Origin: JANMDU01 sp043777675
Lineage (GTDB): Bacteria; Pseudomonadota; Gammaproteobacteria; Burkholderiales; Burkholderiaceae_C
Assembly: GCA_043777675.1 (NCBI GenBank)
Contig: JAYWHR010000051.1
Span: 1-64,000 of the forward strand
Direction: 5' to 3'
Length of the DNA stretch: 64,000 nt
Under the pieces are notes generated by a model. That model was not told the DNA's origin, made no database searches, and was given only the letters and a program-made list of their open reading frames with translations. The position numbers were made by a program, and so were the translations under genes. This document shows, one piece after another, positions 8,663 to 16,469 of this stretch; positions within the stretch are counted from its first letter, which is position 1; every line of letters starts with the position of its first letter.

Positions 8663-9589
8663 TTAACCATCTTCCCGAATCTGCCGCCCGGTGAGCTTGA
8701 GAAATAAGTCCTCCAAGTTGGCAGGCCGATGCAATGTTCTCAGCATAGGAAAGGCTTGCAGCGCTGCGAGCATGGGCTTAGCATCGCGGGTATAGAGAAA
8801 CAAAGTCTCGCCGCTGACTTCAACGCGTGCTGCGTGCTGCGTCACTGTTGATTCATGTTGCAAAGCCAACGCACCCACGCCATACACCTCCAAGACATCA
8901 GGCTCCAGATGCTGCGCAATCAGCTCACGCGGCCTGCCTTCAGCAATTTTTTTGCCGTGGTCGATCACGAGCAGGCGATGGCACAGGCGCTCGGCCTCGT
9001 CCATAAAGTGCGTGGTGAGCAGAATAGATTTGCCTTGCGCGGTCAGTGTTTGCAGCCGCTCCCACATCAGATGCCGCGCTTGCGGGTCAAGGCCGGTGGT
9101 GGGCTCATCAAGCAAGAGCAAATCTGGATCGTTCACAAGCGATCTAGCAAGCGAGAGTCTGCGCTTCATGCCGCCAGACAGCTCGCCGGGCTTAGATTTT
9201 GCCTTGCTGGTGAGCGAGGCAAAATCCAGCAGCTTTGGAATGCGCGGCTCGATTTGTGCCTTTTTCATGCCGAAATAACGGCCATACACGAGGATGTTTT
9301 CCTCCAAATTAAAATCTGGATCGAGCGTGTCAAACTGGCTCACCACGCCTAACCGCGCTTTGATCGCACTGGCATCCTGCGGCATATTCATACCAAGAAT
9401 TTCAATCTCGCCGCTATCGGGCGTGGTCTGACCCAAGCTCATGCGAATCGTCGTCGTCTTGCCAGCACCGTTGGGCCCGATCACGCCTAGGCATTCGCCA
9501 GCGGCGATATCAAAAGAGAGGTCTTTCACGACATGGTTATCGCCAAAGTGTTTATTGAGGTTCTTTATTCTAAAGATGGGTTGAGTCAT
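8663..9589 (-). CDS. ABC transporter ATP-binding protein (NodI-like)
   Basis: A 308-residue ATPase with Walker A GPNGAGKTTT, Q-loop VVSQFDTLDPDF, signature LSGGMKRRLSLARS, Walker B LLLLDEPTTGLD and H-loop LLTTHFMDEAE. The MKRRLSLARSLVNDPDLL block is characteristic of the NodI/CcmA-like exporter ATPases, and a C-terminal ~75-residue domain follows the nucleotide-binding fold. It pairs with the NodJ-like permease just downstream and is transcribed divergently from psd. Cargo cannot be inferred from sequence alone. Confidence 0.9.
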   Translation of the reverse strand: MTQPIFRIKNLNKHFGDNHVVKDLSFDIAAGECLGVIGPNGAGKTTTIRMSLGQTTPDSGEIEILGMNMPQDASAIKARLGVVSQFDTLDPDFNLEENILVYGRYFGMKKAQIEPRIPKLLDFASLTSKAKSKPGELSGGMKRRLSLARSLVNDPDLLLLDEPTTGLDPQARHLMWERLQTLTAQGKSILLTTHFMDEAERLCHRLLVIDHGKKIAEGRPRELIAQHLEPDVLEVYGVGALALQHESTVTQHAARVEVSGETLFLYTRDAKPMLAALQAFPMLRTLHRPANLEDLFLKLTGRQIREDG

Positions 9590-9658
9590 GCGCTTATTTT
9601 GCGCCTAATTTGCTTGTGCTTTTGCTTCTAAAATTGCTACACAACGAAAGCCCTCAAG

Positions 9659-10504
9659 ATGTCCGATCGCCTCTCTGTCTTTGCCCAATATTTGTTACCA
9701 AAAAAGCTCATCACTCAACTCATGGGCAAGCTCGCTGCTACCGAGGGCGGGAGCACGACGACGGCTGTGATCCATTGGTTCATCAAGCGCTATGGTGTGA
9801 ATATGGCAGAGGCTGTGAACCCCGATCCATCAAGCTATAAAAGTTTCAATGAATTTTTCACGCGCCCTTTGAAGCCCGGCGCTCGCCCTATGGCCGCTGC
9901 GGACTACATCTGCCCGGTCGATGGCGCAATCAGCCAATTCGGCCGCATCCAAAAAGATCAGATCTTCCAAGCCAAAGGCCACAGCTATTCCACTACGGCG
10001 CTAGTAGGCGGCGATGCAAAATTAGCCGCAGAATTTGAAGGCGGCCATTTCGCCTGCCTTTACCTCTCTCCGAAAGACTATCACCGCATCCATATGCCCG
10101 TGGCCGGCACGCTGCGCCAAATGATCTATGTGCCCGGTGATCTCTTCAGCGTCAACCCTACCACCGCGCGCGGCGTGCCCGGCTTGTTTGCCCGCAATGA
10201 ACGCGTCGTCTGCGTGTTCGACACAGCCCACGGCCCTTTCGTTAACGTCCTGGTAGGCGCCACCATCGTCGGCAGCATGGCCACCGTCTGGCACGGCCAA
10301 GTCAACCCACCGCGCTTGCCTGATGTGACGACTTGGAATTACAAACCCGGCGAGCACACGTACAAACAAGGCGACGAGATGGGGCGCTTCTTGCTCGGCT
10401 CGACTGTGGTGATGCTATGGCCGAATAGGGCGATGAAGTTCAACGCCGCATGGCAACCCGCTGGCGGTATTCGTATGGGTGAATCGATGGCTGTTTTAGG
10501 CTAA
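9659..10504 (+). CDS. psd: phosphatidylserine decarboxylase
   Basis: A 281-residue proenzyme that decarboxylates phosphatidylserine to phosphatidylethanolamine at the inner membrane. The self-cleavage site LGST is at residues 246-249, where Ser248 becomes the pyruvoyl group of the alpha chain. The Asp-His catalytic residues are present in PVDG (Asp88) and YHRIHMP (His142/His145). Length and layout match the E. coli type (PSD-B) rather than the shorter PSD-A. It is monocistronic, divergent from the ABC genes. Confidence 0.95.
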   Translation: MSDRLSVFAQYLLPKKLITQLMGKLAATEGGSTTTAVIHWFIKRYGVNMAEAVNPDPSSYKSFNEFFTRPLKPGARPMAAADYICPVDGAISQFGRIQKDQIFQAKGHSYSTTALVGGDAKLAAEFEGGHFACLYLSPKDYHRIHMPVAGTLRQMIYVPGDLFSVNPTTARGVPGLFARNERVVCVFDTAHGPFVNVLVGATIVGSMATVWHGQVNPPRLPDVTTWNYKPGEHTYKQGDEMGRFLLGSTVVMLWPNRAMKFNAAWQPAGGIRMGESMAVLG

Positions 10505-10528
10505 TTCTTGAAGCCTTTTAGGTCACTA

Positions 10529-10572
10529 GCCTGCATAGAATATGCGCGGAGTGCTCACTTTTTTGTAGTAGC
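10529..10572 (-). repeat. interspersed palindromic repeat, copy 2
   Basis: A diverged copy running from GCCTGCATAGAATATGCGCG to TTTGTAGTAGC, just downstream of psd and immediately outside island repeat A. Confidence 0.6.
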
Positions 10573-10605
10573 TTCGATGATCTAGCCATCGCTTCGCGTC
10601 ACACA

Positions 10606-10785
10606 CCACCCGCTCACCTGCCACGTGACGTGCCCGAAAAAGCCGAGGCCTTTCTTCGTGAGGCGCTCTTACCCGCAAGCTGCGAGCTCCCACCATTTGT
10701 AGCAATGATGAGATGGTTGGCCGCGCCCGACCAGCAAAAAGCTTCGTTTTTTCAGACCCATAACGTAGTGGGTTGAGGTAGACGG
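10606..10785 (+). repeat. island repeat A (inverted relative to repeat B)
   Basis: About 180 bp that align over their whole length, with scattered differences and small gaps, to the reverse complement of 12204-12371. The best conserved part is CCACCCGCTCACCTGCCACG, running on through CCCGAAAAAGCCGAGGCCTT. A frame across it encodes LPRDVPEKAEAFLREAL but lacks a start codon and ends at 10776. It marks the left edge of the accessory island. With repeat copy 2 it fills the gap between psd and the next gene; nothing else is seen in 10505-10820. Confidence 0.75.
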
Positions 10786-10820
10786 CAGCTGCAATTTAAT
10801 ACCAAGTGAGATACTTTTTT

Positions 10821-11201
10821 TTAGATAATTATTCCGCCCGGAATATCTGGTAAGTGAATGATGTAGCTCTCATAACAATCATTCCTAGGTTTAATTACAA
10901 GCTCACTTCCATCAATAAAAACAAAAGTTAAAACACGCTCTATAAAGTTAACTTCTTTAACCTCCAAATTTAAGCAAGGTATTAGATGCGAGACTGAATA
11001 TGGATCTGTGCCAACGCCTGACAGCTTGCGCGTTCCTAACACCAATTTAAATGGAGAAAAAATGGAAATATGAAGTAATTCAGATTCACCATCTTGATTT
11101 GATCTGGAAAATGCAACATGTGTACTTGCTATTCCAATACGCAGACTGCTCAAATGAGTGCCTTTAAAGTTCACAAGCTCGTGCGTGGTTGGTTCATTCA
11201 T
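10821..11201 (-). CDS. hypothetical protein in accessory island
   Basis: About 126 residues from Met at 11201 (MNEPTTHELV), or 134 if the ATG at 11225 is used. It is clearly more AT-rich than its neighbours, rich in beta-strand patterns, and has no signal peptide, transmembrane segment or motif that I recognise. The sequence ends in LPDIPGGIII. Island repeat C lies just upstream of the start and repeat A downstream. The composition and setting suggest transferred DNA; an immunity-type or stand-alone toxin-antitoxin accessory role would be speculation. Confidence 0.5.
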   Translation of the reverse strand: MNEPTTHELVNFKGTHLSSLRIGIASTHVAFSRSNQDGESELLHISIFSPFKLVLGTRKLSGVGTDPYSVSHLIPCLNLEVKEVNFIERVLTFVFIDGSELVIKPRNDCYESYIIHLPDIPGGIII

Positions 11202-11242
11202 AGATTTCAATCCAAAAGAGTGCATCTGGTTGTCGCGGCACC

Positions 11243-11305
11243 GAGCGCCTCACGAAGTAAGACATCGGCTTTTTCGGGCACCTCACGTGGCAGGCGAGCG
11301 GGTGG
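11243..11305 (-). repeat. island repeat C (short third copy)
   Basis: 63 bp matching the conserved core of repeats A and B, in the same orientation as B. On the minus strand it reads CCACCCGCTCGCCTGCCACG and continues through GTGCCCGAAAAAGCCGA. It sits between the hypothetical gene and the broken hicB. Confidence 0.75.
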
Positions 11306-11316
11306 CTTGAAACTTT

Positions 11317-11645
11317 TCAGGCATTCGGCTGAGCGGCTTGTTGCAACGCAAGAGTTGCCCATTGGTTCAAGCTTGCCCAGCAGGCTGTGCAGCGATTATG
11401 GCGCGGCCATGTACTTCGGGAGGGACGCGCAGCAAGAGTTTGCCGGAGGCGGATTTTTCTGGGGAGATGCCGCGCTCTTTGCAATCTGCGAGATAGTCTT
11501 TTACGGCCAATTCAAACTCGGATTTCAACTGCTTCACGGTTTCGCCGTGAAAGCTAATGATGCTGTGGATGCCGAGTAAGCCGCCCACGAAAATGTTGTC
11601 GCGCTCGTCGTATTCCACGCGAGCGGTGTAGCCTTTGTAAATCAT
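11317..11645 (-). pseudogene. hicB: HicB-family antitoxin, C terminus frameshifted
   Basis: The open frame 11367-11645 gives 92 residues of a HicB antitoxin: the partial RNase-H-like fold (MIYKGYTARVEYDERDNIF, FHGETVKQLKSEFELAV) followed by RVPPEVHGRAIIAA and then an early stop after PAGQA. The next frame continues with LNQWATLALQQAAQPNA and a stop at 11317. This completes the usual ribbon-helix-helix tail (AGQSLNQWA... type), so a single-base deletion near 11372-11376 has probably broken the gene. No intact hicA toxin is seen next to it. If the frameshift is real, the DNA-binding tail is lost. Confidence 0.65.
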
Positions 11646-11650
11646 GGTGT

Positions 11651-11806
11651 TCAGGGCAATACTCCTACAAGTTTCAATAATTGCCGCGCCTCTTCTAGTT
11701 GATAGCGCTTGGCTTCTTTCCCGGATGCGGGCAATGACAACGCCAGCTCACTTCCAAAGCGCGGGTTCGATGGCTCGGAAGCTTTGTGTGGCGATATCGA
11801 ACTCAT
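11651..11806 (-). CDS. small hypothetical ORF, possible hicA remnant
   Basis: A 51-residue frame (MSSISPHKAS to LLKLVGVLP) five bases upstream of hicB, overlapping the 3' end of the nucleotidyltransferase gene by about 58 bp. Only the last 20 residues (KEAKRYQLEEARQLLKLVGV) resemble the C-terminal end of HicA mRNA interferases, where hicA would normally lie. The rest does not match. It may be a decayed hicA tail or not a gene at all. Confidence 0.25.
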   Translation of the reverse strand: MSSISPHKASEPSNPRFGSELALSLPASGKEAKRYQLEEARQLLKLVGVLP

Positions 11807-12143
11807 GTAAATCCTCGTCGCTCCACTTGCCAGCAAATTTGGCTAAATCGTAGGTCAACGGTTCTGCTTGTTTTGTGATTTGCTCAAAAAATTTGGCACT
11901 TATTCGAGATTGCTCAACGATATCCACGAAGAAAGGCAAATTGGATTCACTGAAAGCCAGTTTGAGATCGGCGCGGTGATCTGGCGCAAGTGCTTCGCTG
12001 CCGAGAATCAGTATGTCTAAATCAGAAGTGGCGCGAGCTGTGCCTTGCACACGTGAGCCGAACGCGCAGGCCTGTTTGCCTGGCGCGTATTGAGCCAAGA
12101 TATTTTTCGTGATCTGAATTTGTTCGGGACTGAGTTGAAGCAT
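11748..12143 (-). CDS. MNT-type nucleotidyltransferase with extra C-terminal tail
   Basis: About 131 residues from Met at 12143 (MLQLSPEQIQ). The polymerase-beta-like nucleotidyltransferase signature is clear: AFGSRVQGTARATSDLDILI, with FFVDIVEQ supplying the third acidic residue. Such small MNT proteins are usually antitoxins paired with a HEPN toxin; no HEPN gene is adjacent here. The last ~36 residues (TYDLAKFAGKWSDEDLHEF to the terminal LWK) go beyond the usual end and resemble short antitoxin peptides found before PIN-type toxins; a TTG inside could start such a peptide separately. An upstream ATG at 12206 is possible but runs into repeat B. Confidence 0.65.
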   Translation of the reverse strand: MLQLSPEQIQITKNILAQYAPGKQACAFGSRVQGTARATSDLDILILGSEALAPDHRADLKLAFSESNLPFFVDIVEQSRISAKFFEQITKQAEPLTYDLAKFAGKWSDEDLHEFDIATQSFRAIEPALWK

Positions 12144-12203
12144 GAATTTTGCAATCAGATTGTATTGGCTTGCTTGGTATTGCAACGACGCGCCAACCAC
12201 CTC

Positions 12204-12371
12204 CATCCGCTACGTGATGGGTCTGAAAAAACGAAGCCTTTCTCGGTCGGGCGCGGCAAACCAGGCGCAGATCGCTACAAAAGACCAGCAGCTCGGCGTA
12301 TCCCGCACAGAGCGCCTTAAAAGAAAGGCCTCGGCTTTTTCGGGCACGTCACGTGGCAGGCGAGCGGGTGG
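12204..12371 (-). repeat. island repeat B (inverted relative to repeat A)
   Basis: On the minus strand this is a near copy of repeat A. Its frame 12210-12383 has an ATG (MPKTPPARLPRDVPEKAEAF) and could encode a 58-residue peptide. No family is recognised and the frame is not preserved beyond the core in the other copies, so it is listed as a repeat. It bounds the island on the right. Confidence 0.75.
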
Positions 12372-12396
12372 AGTTTTAGGCATTTTGAGCACTTAC

Positions 12397-12436
12397 CCGC
12401 CATAAAATATGCGCGGAATGCTATGAAAGTAATAGC
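12397..12436 (-). repeat. interspersed palindromic repeat, copy 3
   Basis: Runs from CCCGCCATAAAATATGCGCG to AAAGTAATAGC, immediately outside island repeat B. Copy 2 stands in the matching position outside repeat A. Confidence 0.7.
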
Positions 12437-12457
12437 ATCTTCATCTTATGTCAAGGG

Positions 12458-13990
12458 TTACTGAAACGCTACCTCAGCAAAGCTCCGCAGTTTGCGGCTA
12501 TGCAATTGCTCTGCTCCCAACTCACGCAAGATTTCTACTGCTCGCATACCAATGCGCAAATGCTGATCCACGCGATCTCGGTAGAACTGATTGGCCATGC
12601 CGGGGAGTTTGATTTCGCCGTGCAAAGGTTTGTCGCTCACGCAGAGCAGCGTGCCGTAGGGGACGCGGAAGCGAAAGCCGTTGGCGGCGATGGTGGCGCT
12701 TTCCATGTCGAGGGCGATGGCGCGGCTTTGGTTGAAGCGTTGGCTGAGTTTGCGCATATCCAGCAGCTCCCAGTTGCGGTTGTCTGTGGAGGCGACTGTG
12801 CCTGTGCGCAAGAGCTGCTTCAGTTCATTTTTGGGAAGTTGCGCAACGTCAGTCACAGCTTGCTGCAGCGCGACTTGCACTTCCGCGAGCGCGGGAATGG
12901 GCACCCAGAGCGGCAAATCTTCGTCAAGCACATGATCATCGCGCACATACGCATGCGCGAGCACGTAATCGCCCAGGGCTTGGCTGTGACGCAGGCCTGC
13001 GCAATGGCCAAGCATGAGCCACGCATGCGGGCGCAACACGGCGATGTGATCGGTGATATTTTTTGCATTCGCCGGGCCGACGCCGATGTTGACCATGGTC
13101 ACGCCGCTGTGGTCTTTTCGCACCAAGTGATAAGCCGGCATTTGCGGCAAGCGTGGCGGCTCTTTGCCGTAGGCATCAAATGCTTCAGCAGATAAGCCCA
13201 CACGGCGCATCACCACATTGCCCGGCGCGACAAAGGCGATATATTCGCTGTTGAGGTTGGCCATCTCTTGGCGGCAGAGGTTCACGAATTCGTCGATATA
13301 AAACTGATAATTCGTGAGTAGCACATAGTTCTGAAAATGCTCAGTGGAAGTGCCGGTGTAGTGGCGCAGGCGGTGGAGGGAATAATCAATGCGCGGCGCG
13401 GTAAATAGCGAGAGCGGTTGGGCTCGGCCTGCCGCTTCAAAGGTGCCGTTGGCGATATCGTCGTTCATCGCGCCCAGATCAGGCAAATCAAATACATCGC
13501 GCATCAGTGCGCGGCGCTCTGCGGGGATGTTGCCTTCTACATGATCATGATCGGCGAAAGAAAAATGAATCGGAATGGGCTCATTACTCGTGCCCACTTC
13601 GATCTCGCATCCATGATTTTTCAGCAACAAGTCAAACTGCTTGAGCAAATAGCTCTCAAATAAATCAGGCTTGGTGATGGTGGTTTCATAGGTGCCTACG
13701 CCCTGTACAAAGCCGAAGCTCATTTTGGAGGGGGTGCTTGGGCGTGCGAGGCTTATGGTGCGTAGGCGCACGAAGGGATAGCAGGCCCGCACACGACCAG
13801 CTTTCAGCGTACCAGCAACGAAGGCATCTAAGCTGCTGCGCAGATGCGCCAAGCTGTTGTTGTAGATCGCTTGAATTTGTTTGACGGCGGCGGCTGCGTC
13901 TGTGAATCTGCCCGGCGCGATGAAAGCAGGTGTTAACGTTCCATTAACGGGGGCATTCAATGTTGTGTTGTGTGTATTTGTAGTTTCCAT
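12458..13990 (-). CDS. amn: AMP nucleosidase
   Basis: A 510-residue enzyme that hydrolyses AMP to adenine and ribose 5-phosphate. It has the N-terminal AMP-nucleosidase-specific domain (VRACYPFVRLRTIS, TYETTITKPDLFESYL) and a C-terminal nucleoside-phosphorylase-like catalytic domain (MVNIGVGPANAKNITDHIA, LMLGHCAGLRHSQALGDYVL, IALDMESATIAANGFRFRVP). Length agrees with E. coli Amn (484) plus a short N-terminal extension. The start METTNTHNT at 13990 is preferred; the longer ORF upstream overlaps the divergent SDR promoter. Only ~39 bp separate it from the divergent SDR gene. Confidence 0.93.
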   Translation of the reverse strand: METTNTHNTTLNAPVNGTLTPAFIAPGRFTDAAAAVKQIQAIYNNSLAHLRSSLDAFVAGTLKAGRVRACYPFVRLRTISLARPSTPSKMSFGFVQGVGTYETTITKPDLFESYLLKQFDLLLKNHGCEIEVGTSNEPIPIHFSFADHDHVEGNIPAERRALMRDVFDLPDLGAMNDDIANGTFEAAGRAQPLSLFTAPRIDYSLHRLRHYTGTSTEHFQNYVLLTNYQFYIDEFVNLCRQEMANLNSEYIAFVAPGNVVMRRVGLSAEAFDAYGKEPPRLPQMPAYHLVRKDHSGVTMVNIGVGPANAKNITDHIAVLRPHAWLMLGHCAGLRHSQALGDYVLAHAYVRDDHVLDEDLPLWVPIPALAEVQVALQQAVTDVAQLPKNELKQLLRTGTVASTDNRNWELLDMRKLSQRFNQSRAIALDMESATIAANGFRFRVPYGTLLCVSDKPLHGEIKLPGMANQFYRDRVDQHLRIGMRAVEILRELGAEQLHSRKLRSFAEVAFQ

Positions 13991-14029
13991 GCAGAATGAT
14001 ACGCAGATTTTGAAGATGGACGATAAAAG

Positions 14030-14752
14030 ATGGCAGATGATGAAAATACAGCGCTGGTGATAGGTGCTTCTGGGGGGCTGGGTGCTGCCATGCTTGCGCA
14101 ACTGCGAGGCGATAGTGACAGTGATTTTTCGCAAGCGTTGGGCTTGTGTCGCAGCATCAGTGAAGCTGGAGCGCCTTTGTTAGACATCACGAATGAAGCG
14201 AGCATCGCAACAAGCATGGACTGGTTGAAAGAGCAATCCGCCACCCGGCCTCTTCGCCTTGTTATCGTCGCCACGGGTTATTTGCATCAAGCTGGCAGCG
14301 GCCCCGAGCGCAGTTTGTCTCAACTCGATGCCAAGTATTTATCGCAAGTCTTCGCAGTCAACAGCATTGGCCCCGCCTTGCTGCTTAAGCATCTTTCCCC
14401 TTTACTGCCGCGAGAAGGCGAAGTAAAAGTCATATTCATCTCTGCCAAAGTAGGCAGCATCGGCGACAACGCACTGGGCGGCTGGTATGGCTACCGCGCC
14501 TCCAAAGCCGCGCTCAATCAAATCGTCAAAACCGCCTCCATTGAACTTGCGCGGCGCAATAAGCAAACTTGCTGTATCGCCCTGCATCCTGGCACTGTAG
14601 CCACCCAGCTTTCAGTTCCTTTCAATAAAACTGGGCTGAATGTGCGCGAGCCCACTCTGGCCGCTCAGCAAATATTGCAAGTAATTGAACAGCTGAAAGC
14701 GCACGACAACGGCCGATTCATCGACTATCGCGGACAGAGTGTTCTTTGGTAA
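14030..14752 (+). CDS. short-chain dehydrogenase/reductase
   Basis: A 240-residue SDR with the NAD(P)-binding motif GASGGLG near the N terminus, VNSIGPALLLKH in helix E, and an active site containing the YRASK version of YxxxK preceded by FISAKVGSIGDN, where the usual catalytic Ser is in ISAKVGS. After it come HPGTVATQLSVPF, as in the CsgA/C-factor-like SDRs. The substrate is unknown. It is transcribed away from amn with a very short shared promoter region. Confidence 0.85.
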   Translation: MADDENTALVIGASGGLGAAMLAQLRGDSDSDFSQALGLCRSISEAGAPLLDITNEASIATSMDWLKEQSATRPLRLVIVATGYLHQAGSGPERSLSQLDAKYLSQVFAVNSIGPALLLKHLSPLLPREGEVKVIFISAKVGSIGDNALGGWYGYRASKAALNQIVKTASIELARRNKQTCCIALHPGTVATQLSVPFNKTGLNVREPTLAAQQILQVIEQLKAHDNGRFIDYRGQSVLW

Positions 14753-14793
14753 AACTTGATTTTTGGTTTGATTTTGAAGAAAAATTACTCTGC

Positions 14794-14835
14794 TGCCGGC
14801 ATAAATATTGGCTTGTTAGCTATTAAATAGATAGC
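14794..14835 (-). repeat. interspersed palindromic repeat, copy 4
   Basis: Starts TGCCGGCATAAATATTGGC and ends with TTAGCTATTAAATAGATAGC, in the gap between the SDR and antiporter genes. Confidence 0.7.
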
Positions 14836-14922
14836 GCTTTAATTTTCTAAAAACTGTATCTGTTCACCACTCTTACATCTGTTGTCACGTAAAAAGCGTG
14901 AAGGCGGCTTAAGGTGGAAAGC

Positions 14923-16464
14923 ATGAATACATGGTGGACTCACTTTCTTGAAAGCGTGCAAGCTCAGCTAGAGCCTTGGCTGCCTTGGGCAGACGATGCT
15001 TCTCTTGCTTTGAGCGCTTGGCTTGCGCAAATGCCAGCAGTGGTGTGGATCGGCGCGGGGCTGTGGTTGGCGATGCTTTTAGCGAATCGTGTACAGCGCT
15101 GGGGTGGGCTGCGTAGCACGGCTTATGGAGGCGGTGGTTTGGTTGTGGCCGCAATAGTTTTGCTGGTGCTGGATGCTGCTAGCTTGCAGGCTATGGCAGA
15201 GCAAACGCAGTGGCTGTTTGATATGGCGCTGGGTTGGATCTTGTTTACCGTCGGGCAGCGAATGGATATGCGCTGGCTGCTGCGCAACAAGGCTTTGGCG
15301 GCTACGGCGGTATTGGAGTTTGTCTTGACGGCGGTGGCCACGACTGGCTTGCTGATGATGCTTGGCTTGGCTTGGCCAGCGGCTAGTATTGCTGGTGTTT
15401 TGGCGGCGCATAGCTCCCCAGTGGTTTTGAGTAGCTTCATGCCTGATTGGCAGGCCGATGGGCAGATCAGTGCGCGCGCGCTGCATTTGGGGGGAATCAA
15501 CACGCTGCTCTCTGCGCTGTGCTTGCCGCTGCTTCTGGTGATTGCGCAGGCTTGGCAACAAGCTGCGGCGAGCAGTTTGCCTTCATCGCCTGCACTGTGG
15601 CCAAGCCTGCCGATATTGCAGCGCAGCGGTTGGGATTTGGCACGGCCTCTTTTGTTGCTTATTTTGAGCTTGGCCGTCGGCGCAGGGCTGGGGCGCGTTT
15701 TGGCGCGGCAATTCACAGCACGGGATATCACGCACACTGGGCGCACGCCTGCCGCCATGCATGCTGGCAGCGAAAGCATGGGCTTGGTGGCCGCTGCCTG
15801 CGTATGCGCAGGTTTAGCGCAGTGGTGGGGCGCTCCAGCTTGGGCGGCTTGCCTTGCGCTCGGCCTCAGCCTGCGCAGCCCAACAGGGGCCGCTTGGCGC
15901 GAAGGGCAGGGCTTGCAAACCGCGCTGACTGCGCTTTCGCAACTGCTGTTGTTTGCTTTGTCTGCGTTGATATTGGTGGCATTGTGGATGCAGGGCATGA
16001 TGCGCTTTACTGCGCTGGATGTGTCGCTGGGCATGATGATTGCGCTGGTAGCGATGATCGTGCTGCTGCGATTGGGTGCCAAGCTTTTGGTGTGTACGCT
16101 GACGGCGCGATGGGCCGGGTTGCGCTCTAGCCAAGGCTTTGCGCTTGGGCTAGCGATGCAGCCGCTTTCCATGACTGGCTTGGCGCTGCTCTTGCTCGCT
16201 TGGCCAGCGCTGATGCAAGCCGATGCTTTGATGGCTTGCTCATTGGCGGTAGCGCTCCTGTTGTCTGATTGGCTCGCACCTTGGCTGTTGCGCACGGTCT
16301 TGCTGCGTTGCGGTGAGATCGTGACTGAGCCAGATATTGCTGGCATGAGCAGCCGGACGAGCACACAGCCTACGCGCGTAGACACATCGCTCATGCCAAC
16401 GCAAGCGACTTCACAAATCCCCGAGCAACTCGCTGCGCGACATGCTCTCATGACGCCAACGTAA
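14923..16464 (+). CDS. cation:proton antiporter-like membrane protein
   Basis: About 513 residues with 12 or more hydrophobic segments, resembling CPA2-type (Kef/NhaA-like) monovalent cation:proton antiporters: FTVGQRMDMRWLLRNK, LAAHSSPVVLSSFMPDW and MHAGSESMGLVAAACV sit where the family has its discontinuous ion-binding helices. Similarity is weak, and no TrkA-N domain is attached. The ATG at 14923 is chosen for its Shine-Dalgarno AAGGTGG six bases upstream; a GTG at 14914 is alternative. It is followed after 5 bp by ybdK, so the two are likely co-transcribed. The ion is unknown. Confidence 0.65.
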   Translation: MNTWWTHFLESVQAQLEPWLPWADDASLALSAWLAQMPAVVWIGAGLWLAMLLANRVQRWGGLRSTAYGGGGLVVAAIVLLVLDAASLQAMAEQTQWLFDMALGWILFTVGQRMDMRWLLRNKALAATAVLEFVLTAVATTGLLMMLGLAWPAASIAGVLAAHSSPVVLSSFMPDWQADGQISARALHLGGINTLLSALCLPLLLVIAQAWQQAAASSLPSSPALWPSLPILQRSGWDLARPLLLLILSLAVGAGLGRVLARQFTARDITHTGRTPAAMHAGSESMGLVAAACVCAGLAQWWGAPAWAACLALGLSLRSPTGAAWREGQGLQTALTALSQLLLFALSALILVALWMQGMMRFTALDVSLGMMIALVAMIVLLRLGAKLLVCTLTARWAGLRSSQGFALGLAMQPLSMTGLALLLLAWPALMQADALMACSLAVALLLSDWLAPWLLRTVLLRCGEIVTEPDIAGMSSRTSTQPTRVDTSLMPTQATSQIPEQLAARHALMTPT

Positions 16465-16469
16465 ACACC

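Noticed and set aside
10606..12371. Island repeats as integron attC sites or an insertion sequence
   Set aside because: No integrase or transposase gene, no attC core triplets, and no target-site duplication could be recognised.
12210..12383. 58-residue ORF in repeat B (MPKTPPARLPRDVPEK) as a real gene
   Set aside because: The frame is kept only in the conserved core of the three copies; the remainder diverges with small insertions and one copy has no start codon.
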